Both the position numbers and the translations under genes were made by a program. Source: Bin5 sp965116395 (GTDB lineage Bacteria; Chloroflexota; Anaerolineae; Caldilineales; Caldilineaceae). From it: a DNA stretch of 64,000 nt. The stretch lies in NCBI GenBank assembly GCA_965116395.1, contig OZ220684.1:2232001-2296000 (forward strand), written 5' to 3'. How positions within the stretch are numbered: the stretch's first letter is position 1; the number at the start of each line of letters is the position of its first letter. The notes beneath the pieces are model-generated. The model was not told the DNA's origin. It did no database searches and was given only the letters and a program-made list of their open reading frames with translations. This document shows positions 52,764-61,535 of this stretch, one piece after another.

Positions 52764-53915
52764 ATGAGCGCCTCCACCGATCAGATACATGGCGCGCCGC
52801 GCCCGCCGGCCGCTGATCTAGATGTGGCCTCCACCGAGGATGTGGCCTCGCGCGGTCGCATCCTCAGGGCGCGCATCATGGCCAACCGCCTCGGCATCAT
52901 CGGCATCGTCTGGCTGGTGTTGATGGTCACTGTAGCGCTCTTCGCCGACTTCATTGCGCCCTACAGCGTCGACCACGTACACAACGAAGCGCTGCGCGCG
53001 CCTCCCCAGCGCGTGCATATCTTCCGCGATGGCAGGCTCACCAGGCCCTTCGTCTACGGCTTCAAGAGCGAAAGAGACGCCCGCACCTTTCTCACCACCT
53101 ATACCGAAGACCCGGAACTGGTCTACCCAATCCACTTCTTCGTCAACGCGGAGCCTTACAAGCTCTGGGGCCTGGTTTCGAGCAATCGGCGCCTCTTCGG
53201 CGTTGAGGAAGGCGGCATGGTCGCTCTCTTCGGCACCGGCAGGCTGGGCCGAGACGTCTTCTCGCGCGTCCTCACCGCCACCCGTATCTCACTCTCCGTG
53301 CCTATCATCGGTATGCTCATCAGCGTCATCCTCGGTTCCGCCATCGGCGTGGCATCCGGCTACTGGGGCGGCGTGGCCGATATTCTCATCCAACGCCTCA
53401 CCGAGGTGCTGATGTCCTTCCCGCGCATCCCCCTGTGGATGGCCCTCGCCGCTACCTTGCCGCCCGAGCTCTCCTCCCTCCATCGCTACCTGGGCGTCAC
53501 TATCGTACTCGCACTCATCGGCTGGGCCGGGCTCTGCCGCCAGATCCGCGGCAAAACACTGGCGCTCAAAGAGTCGGACTTTATCATGGCCGGGCGCGCC
53601 GCCGGTTCCAGCACGCCAACCATCCTTTTCCGCCACCTTATCCCCAACTGCTTCAGCCATATCGTCGTCGTCGCCACCCTCTCTGTGCCCGGTCTGATCC
53701 TGGCCGAAAGCTCGCTCAGCTTCCTCGGCATCGGCATCACTCCCCCGCTCGTCAGCTGGGGCACCCTGCTCAAAGACGCCCAGTCCGTGCAGGTCCTCAC
53801 AAAGCACCCGTGGCTGCTGGCCCCAGGCGTTTTCATGGTCCTGACCGTGCTGGCCGTCAACTTCCTGGGCGACGCACTGCGCGATGCACTCGACCCGTAC
53901 TCCGAGATCAGATAA
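52764..53915 (+). CDS. ABC transporter permease, DppC type, with long insertion
   Basis: 383 aa. The first helix is at ~42-63, then ~100 extracytoplasmic residues (from RAPPQRVHIFRDGRLTRPF to about FGTGRLGRD) precede the permease core. The EAA-like loop is IMAGRAAGSSTPTILFRHLI. The insertion aligns with that of 43758-44981. The ATG is preceded not by a standard ribosome site but by CCACTGGTGTCTT. Channel partner of the DppB upstream. Confidence 0.92.
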   Translation: MSASTDQIHGAPRPPAADLDVASTEDVASRGRILRARIMANRLGIIGIVWLVLMVTVALFADFIAPYSVDHVHNEALRAPPQRVHIFRDGRLTRPFVYGFKSERDARTFLTTYTEDPELVYPIHFFVNAEPYKLWGLVSSNRRLFGVEEGGMVALFGTGRLGRDVFSRVLTATRISLSVPIIGMLISVILGSAIGVASGYWGGVADILIQRLTEVLMSFPRIPLWMALAATLPPELSSLHRYLGVTIVLALIGWAGLCRQIRGKTLALKESDFIMAGRAAGSSTPTILFRHLIPNCFSHIVVVATLSVPGLILAESSLSFLGIGITPPLVSWGTLLKDAQSVQVLTKHPWLLAPGVFMVLTVLAVNFLGDALRDALDPYSEIR

Positions 53916-53973
53916 TGGCAACGTTCCGCTTCTTCTCCCGTCGACTTTGGCCGCTGGCAACCGGTAACTGACA

Positions 53974-54969
53974 ATGCCCGATTCGCAACCAATTCTCGAA
54001 GTCCTCGATCTGCACGTACATTTCAAAATGTTGGCCGGCGTCGTGCGCGCAGTGGACGGCGTTAACTTTACCGTCGAACGCGGCCGCTGTCTGGGCATCG
54101 TCGGCGAAAGCGGCTGCGGCAAGAGCGTCACCGCACGCTCGATTTTGCGCCTGCTCCATTCCAGCCAGACAAGCGGCCAGATCCTCTATCACCCCGATGG
54201 CGACGACGAGCCCATCGATCTGGTAAACCTGGATCCCAGAGGGGATGCTATCCGCGCCATTCGCGGCAAAGATATCGCCATGATCTTCCAGGAGCCCATG
54301 ACATCCTTGACGCCGGTCTACACCATCGGCGAACAGATCATGGAAAGCATCCGCCAACACCAGGACCTGTCAGAAGAGGAATCCCAGGAACTGGCCATTT
54401 CCATGCTCAACAAGGTGGGCATTCCCGATGCCGAACGCCGCTTTGCCGACTATCCCCACCAGATGAGCGGCGGCATGCGCCAGCGCGTCATGATCGCCAT
54501 CGCCCTCTGCTGTGAACCGCGCGTGCTGATCGCCGACGAACCGACCACCGCCCTCGACGTGACCATCCAGGCCCAGATCCTGCGCCTGATCCGCAGCCTG
54601 CAGCAGGACCTGGACATGAGCGTGATCATGATCACCCATGACCTGTCCGTCATCGCCCAACTGGCCGACTTCGTCGTTGTCATGTATCTGGGCCAGATGG
54701 CGGAAAAGGCACCCGTCGTCGAGCTCTTTCAGAATCCCAAACATCCCTACACCCAGGCGTTGCTCCGCTCCATCGTGCGCCCGGATACCCCGCCGCGCGA
54801 GCAACTCCACACGATCAGCGGCTCCGTGCCCGATCCGCGCAACGCGCCCAGCGGCTGCCGCTTCCGCAATCGCTGCCCATCCGTCCATGACCGCTGCCTC
54901 GAGGACCCGCCGGTCGTTGAATTCGGGCCGCAACATACCGCAACCTGCTGGCTCTACGTCGACGAATAG
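53974..54969 (+). CDS. ABC transporter ATP-binding protein, DppD type
   Basis: 331 aa. Walker A GESGCGKS at 44-51, Q-loop QEPMTS, signature MSGGMRQRV, Walker B LIADEP and the H-loop in MITHDL. The C-terminal oligopeptide-transporter domain has Cys residues in CRFRNRCPS. It hydrolyses ATP with DppF to drive import through DppB/DppC. The ATG follows a weak leader (GGTAACTGACA). All catalytic motifs are intact. Confidence 0.95.
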   Translation: MPDSQPILEVLDLHVHFKMLAGVVRAVDGVNFTVERGRCLGIVGESGCGKSVTARSILRLLHSSQTSGQILYHPDGDDEPIDLVNLDPRGDAIRAIRGKDIAMIFQEPMTSLTPVYTIGEQIMESIRQHQDLSEEESQELAISMLNKVGIPDAERRFADYPHQMSGGMRQRVMIAIALCCEPRVLIADEPTTALDVTIQAQILRLIRSLQQDLDMSVIMITHDLSVIAQLADFVVVMYLGQMAEKAPVVELFQNPKHPYTQALLRSIVRPDTPPREQLHTISGSVPDPRNAPSGCRFRNRCPSVHDRCLEDPPVVEFGPQHTATCWLYVDE

Positions 54970-55022
54970 CCCGCAAGTCAGTTTCTGACCACTGACCACC
55001 AACCACTAACCACTGGTGTTCC

Positions 55023-56063
55023 ATGCCTGACACACCTATCCTGCAGGTCGAAAATCTGAGTAAATTCTTCCCCGTCCAGCGCGGCCTCTTCCGCCGCACT
55101 GTGGGCCACGTCAAGGCCGTCAACGATGTAACCTTCACCGTCAACAAAGGTGAATGCGTGGGCCTTGTCGGCGAGAGCGGCTGCGGCAAAACAACCGTCG
55201 CCCGCTGCCTCCTCCGTCTGGTCGAGCCGGACCAGGGCCGCATCCTGCTGCACGGCGAACAACAGACCTTCGATATCGCCTCCGCCTCGCGCAAAGAGAT
55301 GTTGGATGTGCGGCGTCAGATGCAGATTATCTTTCAGGACCCCTTCTCCTCCCTCGACCCGCGCTGGCGCGTCACAGATGTGATCGCCGAACCGCTGATC
55401 GCCCAGAAAATCGGCCGCGCCGAAGCCTCCAGACGGGTGCTCGAAATCCTGCCGACCGTGGGGCTCGGCGCACACTTTGCCGACCGCTTTCCCCATGAAC
55501 TGAGCGGCGGTGAACGCCAGCGCGTTAGCATTGCCCGCGCCCTGGTCGTCTCCCCCCCGCTCGTCGTCGCCGACGAACCCGTCTCGGCCCTGGACGTGTC
55601 CGTTCGCTCCCAGATCATCAATCTCCTGCTCGACCTGCAAAGTCAGATGAATCTGACCTACGTCTTCATCGCCCACGACCTCAGCATCGTCAAGCATATC
55701 AGCCATCGTATTGCCGTCATGTACCTGGGGCGGCTTGTCGAGCTCGGCACAACCCAGCAGGTCTTCGAGGAGTGCAAGCACCCATATACCAAGGCCCTGC
55801 TCGCCTCCGTCCTCGTCCCCGATCCGACACACCGCGAGCAGAGCTACGTCCTTGAAGGCGAGGTGCCCAGCCCGCTCAACCCCCCCAGCGGCTGCCACTT
55901 TTCCACCCGCTGCCCCTTCGCGCAGGAACAATGCTCAGCCGAAGAACCGGCCCTGCGTGACATTGGAAACGGGCACTTGGTTCGCTGCCACTTCGCCGAA
56001 GATCTTGATCTCAGCGAAGGTGTCTTTGCCCTACCGCTTGCGACACCGTCTGCCAGTGCCTGA
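55023..56063 (+). CDS. ABC transporter ATP-binding protein, DppF type
   Basis: 346 aa. Walker A GESGCGKTT at 50-58, Q-loop QDPFSSLDPR, signature LSGGERQRV, Walker B VVADEP and H-loop FIAHDLS. The C-terminal CHFSTRCPFAQEQC segment is typical of OppF/DppF. It completes the five-gene importer. Its ATG is preceded by CCACTAACCACTGGTGTTCC, the same spacer motif as at 42770 and 52764. Confidence 0.95.
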   Translation: MPDTPILQVENLSKFFPVQRGLFRRTVGHVKAVNDVTFTVNKGECVGLVGESGCGKTTVARCLLRLVEPDQGRILLHGEQQTFDIASASRKEMLDVRRQMQIIFQDPFSSLDPRWRVTDVIAEPLIAQKIGRAEASRRVLEILPTVGLGAHFADRFPHELSGGERQRVSIARALVVSPPLVVADEPVSALDVSVRSQIINLLLDLQSQMNLTYVFIAHDLSIVKHISHRIAVMYLGRLVELGTTQQVFEECKHPYTKALLASVLVPDPTHREQSYVLEGEVPSPLNPPSGCHFSTRCPFAQEQCSAEEPALRDIGNGHLVRCHFAEDLDLSEGVFALPLATPSASA

Positions 56064-56126
56064 TCGCCGCCAACTGCACCGGCCGCTTGCAACCGATCAG
56101 CGCCGCCACAACTAAGGATCGATGTC

Positions 56127-57506
56127 GTGACCTTGCGCTCCCTCTTCTTCTTTGACGACTGGTGTCTGGCCCGCCGCGACAACATCGCCCGCCGTCTGGG
56201 GCAGCCCGAATGGGTGCGGGATGCCACCTACGCCGACCCAACCGAAAACCCGTTCAGCTACCCAACCGTGCTCTACGACGACCAGCGCAAGCTGTGGCGT
56301 ATGTTTTATCTCGGCCGCGAGACGATGCCAGGGACGGTCTATCGCAAGGACGAGTGGTTTCTGACCGCGGAAAGCGAGGACGGTATCCACTGGGAACGCC
56401 CGGACCTGACCGCAACCGTTCCGCTGCCGTCGCGAATGCGGCCCCACGAGATCTTCGACCGGCAACAGATGTCCACCGGCGGCTCGATCTTCCTCGATGA
56501 AAGCGCGCCCGAACGCCGCTTTAAGTGGCCCATTCTCGCCATCGAAGAGGACGGCCAACGCGCCTCGCGCCTGGCCTGGTCCGCCGACGGCTACAACTGG
56601 CAGATCGATCACAACTCGCGCTGGCATCCCGGCACGCCCGACCCCGGCTTCTTCACCTATCGCCATGCCGAACGCAACAGCCACATCACCCTGGCCCGCC
56701 CCAGCCACGGCGACCGGCGCATCGCCCTGATGGAGACGCACGACTGGCGCACCTGGAGCGAACCGGAGGTCATCTTCCATCCCGACCCTCTCGATCCCCC
56801 CATGAGTGAGTTTTACGGGATCGTCGTCCTCCCCTATAAGGGAGTCTACGTGGGCATCCTCTGGATGTTCGAGACCGACCCGCATGACCTGCGGTGGCAA
56901 AAGCTGGAGGGGAAGATCTACGGCGAGCTCGTCTACAGCTACGACGGGCTGCGCTTCCAACGCTCCCTGCGCCAACCATTTATCGGCCTCAACGAGCCGG
57001 GCGAATATGGCGGCGGCGGCATCTATCCCTGTTCGATGGTGGTCGACCACGAAGGGCAGATCCGCATCTATTCCGGCGGCACCAAAGGGGAGCATTTCCA
57101 GGCGCGCACGCTCAGCCGCGACGAGCCCGACTACGCCGCCATCCTCATGCACCGGCTGCGGCAGGACGGCTTCGTCTATCTTGAATCAATGGCCGGCGCC
57201 GGCTATCTGACGACGCGCTGGGTGCGAATCCACGACGAGCGCCTGCTGCTCAATGTGCAGGCTCCCTACGGCGAGGTGCGCGTCCAGCTATCGGACCTCG
57301 AGGGCACACCGTTGCCCGGCTACACCTTCGATGAGTGCCAGCCGTTCCGCGGCGACTCGACCGCCTGGCAGCCCCAATGGCAAGATCAGGCCGGCCTGGC
57401 CGAACACGTCGGCACACCGCTCCGCATCGACGTGCGCCTTTACCATGCCCGCCTATACGCCATCCACGGCGACATCGAACTCGTCTACGCCAGCAGCCTC
57501 AGATGA
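56127..57506 (+). CDS. GH32/43-like beta-propeller protein
   Basis: 459 aa from GTG 56127 with AAGGA upstream. Blade motifs include LWRMFYLGRE near 54, ESEDGIHWERPDL near 82, SADGYNWQIDHN near 152 and YSYDGLRFQRS near 272. The C-terminal beta-sandwich (from GAGYLTTRWV) matches those of 34761 and 57747. It lies 63 nt after DppF on the same strand, so is probably co-transcribed with the importer and linked to the imported glycan. Hydrolase activity is suggested by fold only; catalytic acids were not identified. Confidence 0.7.
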   Translation: MTLRSLFFFDDWCLARRDNIARRLGQPEWVRDATYADPTENPFSYPTVLYDDQRKLWRMFYLGRETMPGTVYRKDEWFLTAESEDGIHWERPDLTATVPLPSRMRPHEIFDRQQMSTGGSIFLDESAPERRFKWPILAIEEDGQRASRLAWSADGYNWQIDHNSRWHPGTPDPGFFTYRHAERNSHITLARPSHGDRRIALMETHDWRTWSEPEVIFHPDPLDPPMSEFYGIVVLPYKGVYVGILWMFETDPHDLRWQKLEGKIYGELVYSYDGLRFQRSLRQPFIGLNEPGEYGGGGIYPCSMVVDHEGQIRIYSGGTKGEHFQARTLSRDEPDYAAILMHRLRQDGFVYLESMAGAGYLTTRWVRIHDERLLLNVQAPYGEVRVQLSDLEGTPLPGYTFDECQPFRGDSTAWQPQWQDQAGLAEHVGTPLRIDVRLYHARLYAIHGDIELVYASSLR

Positions 57507-57608
57507 CTTGGTTTTTGGGAGGAGTCCCCCGAACTCTCGACTTGGTCGTGCCCAAAGGCCTAGGGCGAGGGGCACGCTGGCACCTCTTGTAGATGCTGGT
57601 CTTGTATT

Positions 57609-57692
57609 GGCCAATTCATGGCTAATTCTGGCTAATTCATGGCTAATTCTGGCCAATTCATGGCTAATTCTGGCCAATTCATGGCCAATTCT
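57609..57692 (+). repeat. Four tandem 21-bp repeats upstream of propeller gene
   Basis: Four head-to-tail copies of a 21-bp unit (57609, 57630, 57651, 57672), each built from two half-units GGCCAATTCAT and GGCTAATTCT, differing by single C/T changes. Each unit contains an ATG in the frame of the downstream CDS. Because 21 is a multiple of three, copy-number change would not shift the frame. Confidence 0.85.
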
Positions 57693-57746
57693 GAAACCCG
57701 CGGCGCCAACCCAACTGCAGCCCAGACCTTCTCGGAGATCAGGACC

Positions 57747-59444
57747 ATGACTAACGAAACACTCTACAACGGCATCACCCTTCCGCAGACCTGGCCGCCG
57801 CGCAAAGTGATCGAAGGCTCGCGCGAGCCGATCCCCGTGCCCTACCTCTCCCATCCCCCGCAGGTCATCCCCATCGACCTGGGCCGTCAGCTCTTCGTGG
57901 ACGACTTCCTGATCGCAGAGACCTCCCTGACACGGGCTTATGGCAAACCTGAAATCCACCCGCAAAGCCCGGTGCTCAGCCCCGAAACCGACGAGGAGAT
58001 GGACTCCGGCTTCTGCCCGATGGCCGCGCCTTTCAACGACGGCGCCTGGTACGACCCACAGGACAAACTGTTCAAACTATGGTATATGCCCGGCTGGTTC
58101 CACAGCACCGCCCTGGCCACCAGCGCCGACGGCATCCACTGGGACCGCCCGCAACTCGACATCACGCCCGGGACCAACCTGGTGTGGCCGAAAAACGATG
58201 GATCTGACCGCGACGGCTGTCTCGTCTGGCTCGACAGCGACACACCCGACCCCGCGCAGCGCTACAAGATGTTCCAGTTCTACCGCCACTACAAACCCAA
58301 TCCAGGGCAACCCCCCATCCCACCCGGCAGCTGGCCCTCTCAAAGGGCCAGAGGGGAGATGCTCTCCGAAGGCTGGGCCCAGGTCTCGCCCGACGGCATC
58401 CACTGGAGCGATCCGGTCATCACCACACAGGTCGGCGACAACACATCCTTTTTCTACAACCCCTTCCGCCGCAAATGGTGCATGAGCATCCGCCGCTCCG
58501 CCCACATCGACGAGTCCACCAGGCTGCGCGCCCGCTTCTACAGGGAATCGGACAATTTCCTGCAGGGCGCGCAGTGGGACATGGATACCGACGAGGCCTT
58601 CTGGCAACGCATCGACCACCACGACCAGCCCGACCCCGCCCGCCCCAACCATCGCGTCGCCCTCTACGATGTGAACGTGACCCCCTACGAGAGCCTCATG
58701 CTGGGCATGTTCGCCATCTTCCGCGGCCCCGAAAATGACATCTGCGCCGAGGAAGGCGTCCCCAAAACCATGGACCTGGAGCTGGCCTACAGCCGCGACG
58801 GCTTCCACTTCAGCCGCCCGGACCGCACGCCCTTCCTCGCCTCCAGCCGCAAAATTGGTGACTGGAACCGGGCCTACCTGCACGCCTGCGGCGGCCTCTG
58901 CATGGTCGTCCACGACCGCATCTTCATCTATTTCACCGGGTTTTCCGGCCTGTCACCAAAACTGGGGACCAACGACATCGGGGATTCCGGCCTGTCGCGG
59001 CGCGTCATGTACGCCGGCGCCAGCACCGGGCTGGCAACCCTCCGCCGTGACGGCTTCGCAAGCATGGAAGCCGGCGCCGGGGGCGGCACACTGACCACGC
59101 GCCCCGTTACCTTCAACGGCGGCCGTCTTTTCGTCAACGTCAATGCGCCGCAGGGCGAACTGAGGGTGTCCGTGTTGGACAGTAACGGGGAAACTGTGGA
59201 GGGGTTGGGCGCGGATGCCTGCGCTGCGCTCAGCCTGGACAGCACCTGCGCCGAAGTGACATGGTCGTCCGACGCCGATCTCTCCGCGCTCGCCGGTCAA
59301 CCCTGCAGATTGCAATTCCATCTGCAATCGGGGCAGCTCTTCTCCTTCTGGGTCACCGATGACCCCAACGGCGCCAGCTACGGCCACATGGCCGCCGGCG
59401 GCCCCGGCTTCACCAACGGCCGCGACCTGCCTTCATCCCAATAG
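57747..59444 (+). CDS. GH32/43-like beta-propeller protein, third paralogue
   Basis: 565 aa from ATG 57747 (GGAG upstream). In-frame ATGs at 57639, 57660 and 57681 inside the tandem repeat would add 36, 29 or 22 residues including MANSGQF units, but none has a ribosome site. Blade motifs: QLFVDDFLIAET near 47, LWYMPGWFHS near 111, SADGIHWDRPQLD near 126, SPDGIHWSDPV near 214 and YSRDGFHFSRPD near 348. The C-terminal sandwich starts at GGGTLTTRPV. Same operon direction as the importer. Probably acts on glycans; activity unproven. Confidence 0.7.
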   Translation: MTNETLYNGITLPQTWPPRKVIEGSREPIPVPYLSHPPQVIPIDLGRQLFVDDFLIAETSLTRAYGKPEIHPQSPVLSPETDEEMDSGFCPMAAPFNDGAWYDPQDKLFKLWYMPGWFHSTALATSADGIHWDRPQLDITPGTNLVWPKNDGSDRDGCLVWLDSDTPDPAQRYKMFQFYRHYKPNPGQPPIPPGSWPSQRARGEMLSEGWAQVSPDGIHWSDPVITTQVGDNTSFFYNPFRRKWCMSIRRSAHIDESTRLRARFYRESDNFLQGAQWDMDTDEAFWQRIDHHDQPDPARPNHRVALYDVNVTPYESLMLGMFAIFRGPENDICAEEGVPKTMDLELAYSRDGFHFSRPDRTPFLASSRKIGDWNRAYLHACGGLCMVVHDRIFIYFTGFSGLSPKLGTNDIGDSGLSRRVMYAGASTGLATLRRDGFASMEAGAGGGTLTTRPVTFNGGRLFVNVNAPQGELRVSVLDSNGETVEGLGADACAALSLDSTCAEVTWSSDADLSALAGQPCRLQFHLQSGQLFSFWVTDDPNGASYGHMAAGGPGFTNGRDLPSSQ

Positions 59445-59512
59445 CCCGCAAGCCCGGAACGCAATACACATTCGCTGGTGTTACTGACCACTAACCACCG
59501 ACCACTGCCGTT

Positions 59513-61231
59513 TCACTCCCGCAGCCGTTCAGCGGTCACGTAGTACGCCCCGGCCAGCGGATCTCCCTGCTCGTCACGCCACCAGCTCTTCACCGTGGTC
59601 GGCCCGCGTTCCACCGCCATCTCGAACGTCTGCCCCGTCGCGTCCGGCGGCACCGGCAGCGTCTGCTCGCTGCGGCCCACCTGCAGCCAGGCCGCGGAAA
59701 CCGGCAGCGCCTGGCCCGCCGGCCAACTGCCGTCCACCCCCTGCATCACCGGCGCCGGGTCGGAGATGCCCAGGCCGGACTCCTCCGGCCAGCGGCGCAG
59801 CGTAAAACTGTATAGACCCGCGCGCGCCGCATCAACGTGCCACGTGCCGCTGTCCATCACCGGCCCGCGTATGCCGCGCTGGTTATCCGCATACACCCAT
59901 GCCCAGTCGCAGCTGCACAGCCGCGCCGGGTTCTCCGCATCGGAGCCGATCGTCAGCGACTGAAAGCTCGTGAGCGTACTGCCTACACCGTCCCACCAGG
60001 CCCCGTACTGTCCCCGCAGCCGCTTGACCAGCTCGGTATTAGCCGCGGCCACGTCCTGCTGCTGGCCCGGGTCCTCCCCAATGTTGTACAGCTCCCGCCC
60101 ATCGACCAGCCGCCACTGCCCCCACATCACCGCCGCCCGGTCCCTGCCCGTAAAGCCGAATCCGGCGCCCTCGTTGGCGTGTCCATACTGCACCACGGAC
60201 GCCCGCTCCGCCACCGCCTTGTCCGGCCGCCGCATGTGCGCAGCCAGCGACAGGCCGTCGCACGACCAGCCGTCCGGCGCCTGCAGGTCACACAGATCGA
60301 TCAGCGTCGGCAAAATGTCGACCCCGCGCGTCACGCCGCCCACATCCCGGCCGCCTTCAAGCCCAGCCTCCGGCCAGCGAATAAAGCAGGGCACCCGGTG
60401 ACCGCCTTCGTATAGCGAAGTCTTCCTGCCCCGCATCCCCGCATTGTAGATCCCCTCTCCCATCGCCGTGCCATTGTCGGTCATGAATATCAGGATCGTG
60501 TTATCACGGATCTCGTTATCCAGCAGGAACTTCTCCAACTGCGCCATATTTTCGTCAATGTTGGCGATCATGCCGAAAAAGCTGGCCTCATCCCGCCGGA
60601 TGCCGTCCACATACGGCTGCCGGTATTCATCGGGAACCCAAAACGGGCCATGCGGCGCATTCGTCGCAATATAGGCAAAAAATGGCTCATCCCGATCATG
60701 GCAACCCTGCATCCACCGCATCGCCTCCTCGAACCAGACGTCGGTGCAGTAGCCCATGTACTGCTTGATCTCATCCTTATGGCGGTAATGGTCGTCGAAA
60801 TAGTCGTTCCCATAGTAGTCGGCCGCGGAGGTGATGCCGAAGGCGGGATGATGGATCGTCTCATGGAAACCGCGGTCCTGCGGCCGGTAGGGATAGTTGT
60901 CGCCCAGATGCCATTTGCCGAAATGGCCGGTGTGGTAACCGTTGTCTGCCAGGATATCGGCCATCGTCGGCAGGTCCGCCCGCAGCAGCGACCGCCCCAT
61001 ACAGACGAACGTCGCCCCGTTGCGCAGCGCATCCTGGCCCGTCATCAGCTCGCCGCGCGTCGGCGTACACATCGGCGCCACATGAAAGTCGGTCAGACGC
61101 ACACTGTCGGCGTGAAGGCGGTCCAGCGTAGGTGTTCTCAGAAGCGGATTGCCCAGGCAGGACAGATCCCCGTACCCTTGGTCGTCGGTCAGCACGAATA
61201 TGATGTTGGGACGCGATTGCTTATCAGACAT
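59513..61231 (-). CDS. Arylsulfatase-like sulfatase
   Basis: 572 aa. It starts MSDKQSRPNIIFVLTDDQGY with metal ligands D16/D17. C55-T-P-T-R59 (MCTPTRGELMTGQ) is the formylglycine signature, HFGKWHLGD carries the substrate lysine and histidine, and FMTDNGTAMG has the second metal pair. About 110 C-terminal residues beyond the sulfatase fold form an extra beta domain (WHVDAARAGLYSFTLRRWPE). It is larger than the first sulfatase and convergent with the importer operon. Likely desulfates the same glycan class. No signal peptide is visible. Confidence 0.92.
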   Translation of the reverse strand: MSDKQSRPNIIFVLTDDQGYGDLSCLGNPLLRTPTLDRLHADSVRLTDFHVAPMCTPTRGELMTGQDALRNGATFVCMGRSLLRADLPTMADILADNGYHTGHFGKWHLGDNYPYRPQDRGFHETIHHPAFGITSAADYYGNDYFDDHYRHKDEIKQYMGYCTDVWFEEAMRWMQGCHDRDEPFFAYIATNAPHGPFWVPDEYRQPYVDGIRRDEASFFGMIANIDENMAQLEKFLLDNEIRDNTILIFMTDNGTAMGEGIYNAGMRGRKTSLYEGGHRVPCFIRWPEAGLEGGRDVGGVTRGVDILPTLIDLCDLQAPDGWSCDGLSLAAHMRRPDKAVAERASVVQYGHANEGAGFGFTGRDRAAVMWGQWRLVDGRELYNIGEDPGQQQDVAAANTELVKRLRGQYGAWWDGVGSTLTSFQSLTIGSDAENPARLCSCDWAWVYADNQRGIRGPVMDSGTWHVDAARAGLYSFTLRRWPEESGLGISDPAPVMQGVDGSWPAGQALPVSAAWLQVGRSEQTLPVPPDATGQTFEMAVERGPTTVKSWWRDEQGDPLAGAYYVTAERLRE

Positions 61232-61429
61232 GGAGTGGCCTTTCAGTGAAGCGGTGAATAGTGGGACAACCTCCCCCGCATCTTACATTGAACCCGCGCC
61301 ATGCCGAAATCACCGCCGCTGAACCAGATCGAGCGACAGTTCAGCCATAGTCAATTCGCGCCAACGCAAATCAGCCCCACCCTGCGACCGCGAACGTCTC
61401 CCGGTTTTTCTCTCATTCCTCACTCCTCT

Positions 61430-61535
61430 TCACTCTCTTCTTGCCTTTTATGGGCGGTCGGGCCTTCGGCCCTCCCTTGTGCAGGGGCTGCGCCCCCGCA
61501 ACGCCCCCCTCCAAAACCCCGCCTCGCCACCGCCG
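61430..61535 (+). repeat. Interspersed cloverleaf repeat, copy E (short)
   Basis: The core at 61452-61506 is identical to copies A and D, preceded by TCCTCACTCCTCTTCACTCT. Beyond about 61530 the similarity to the other copies ends, so the 3' half is missing. It lies between the sulfatase start and the nitrilase gene. The flanking 61232-61668 otherwise holds no gene. Confidence 0.8.

Noticed and set aside
57609..57692. Tandem repeats as a CRISPR array
   Set aside because: The 21-bp units are contiguous with no unique spacers and no cas genes are nearby.
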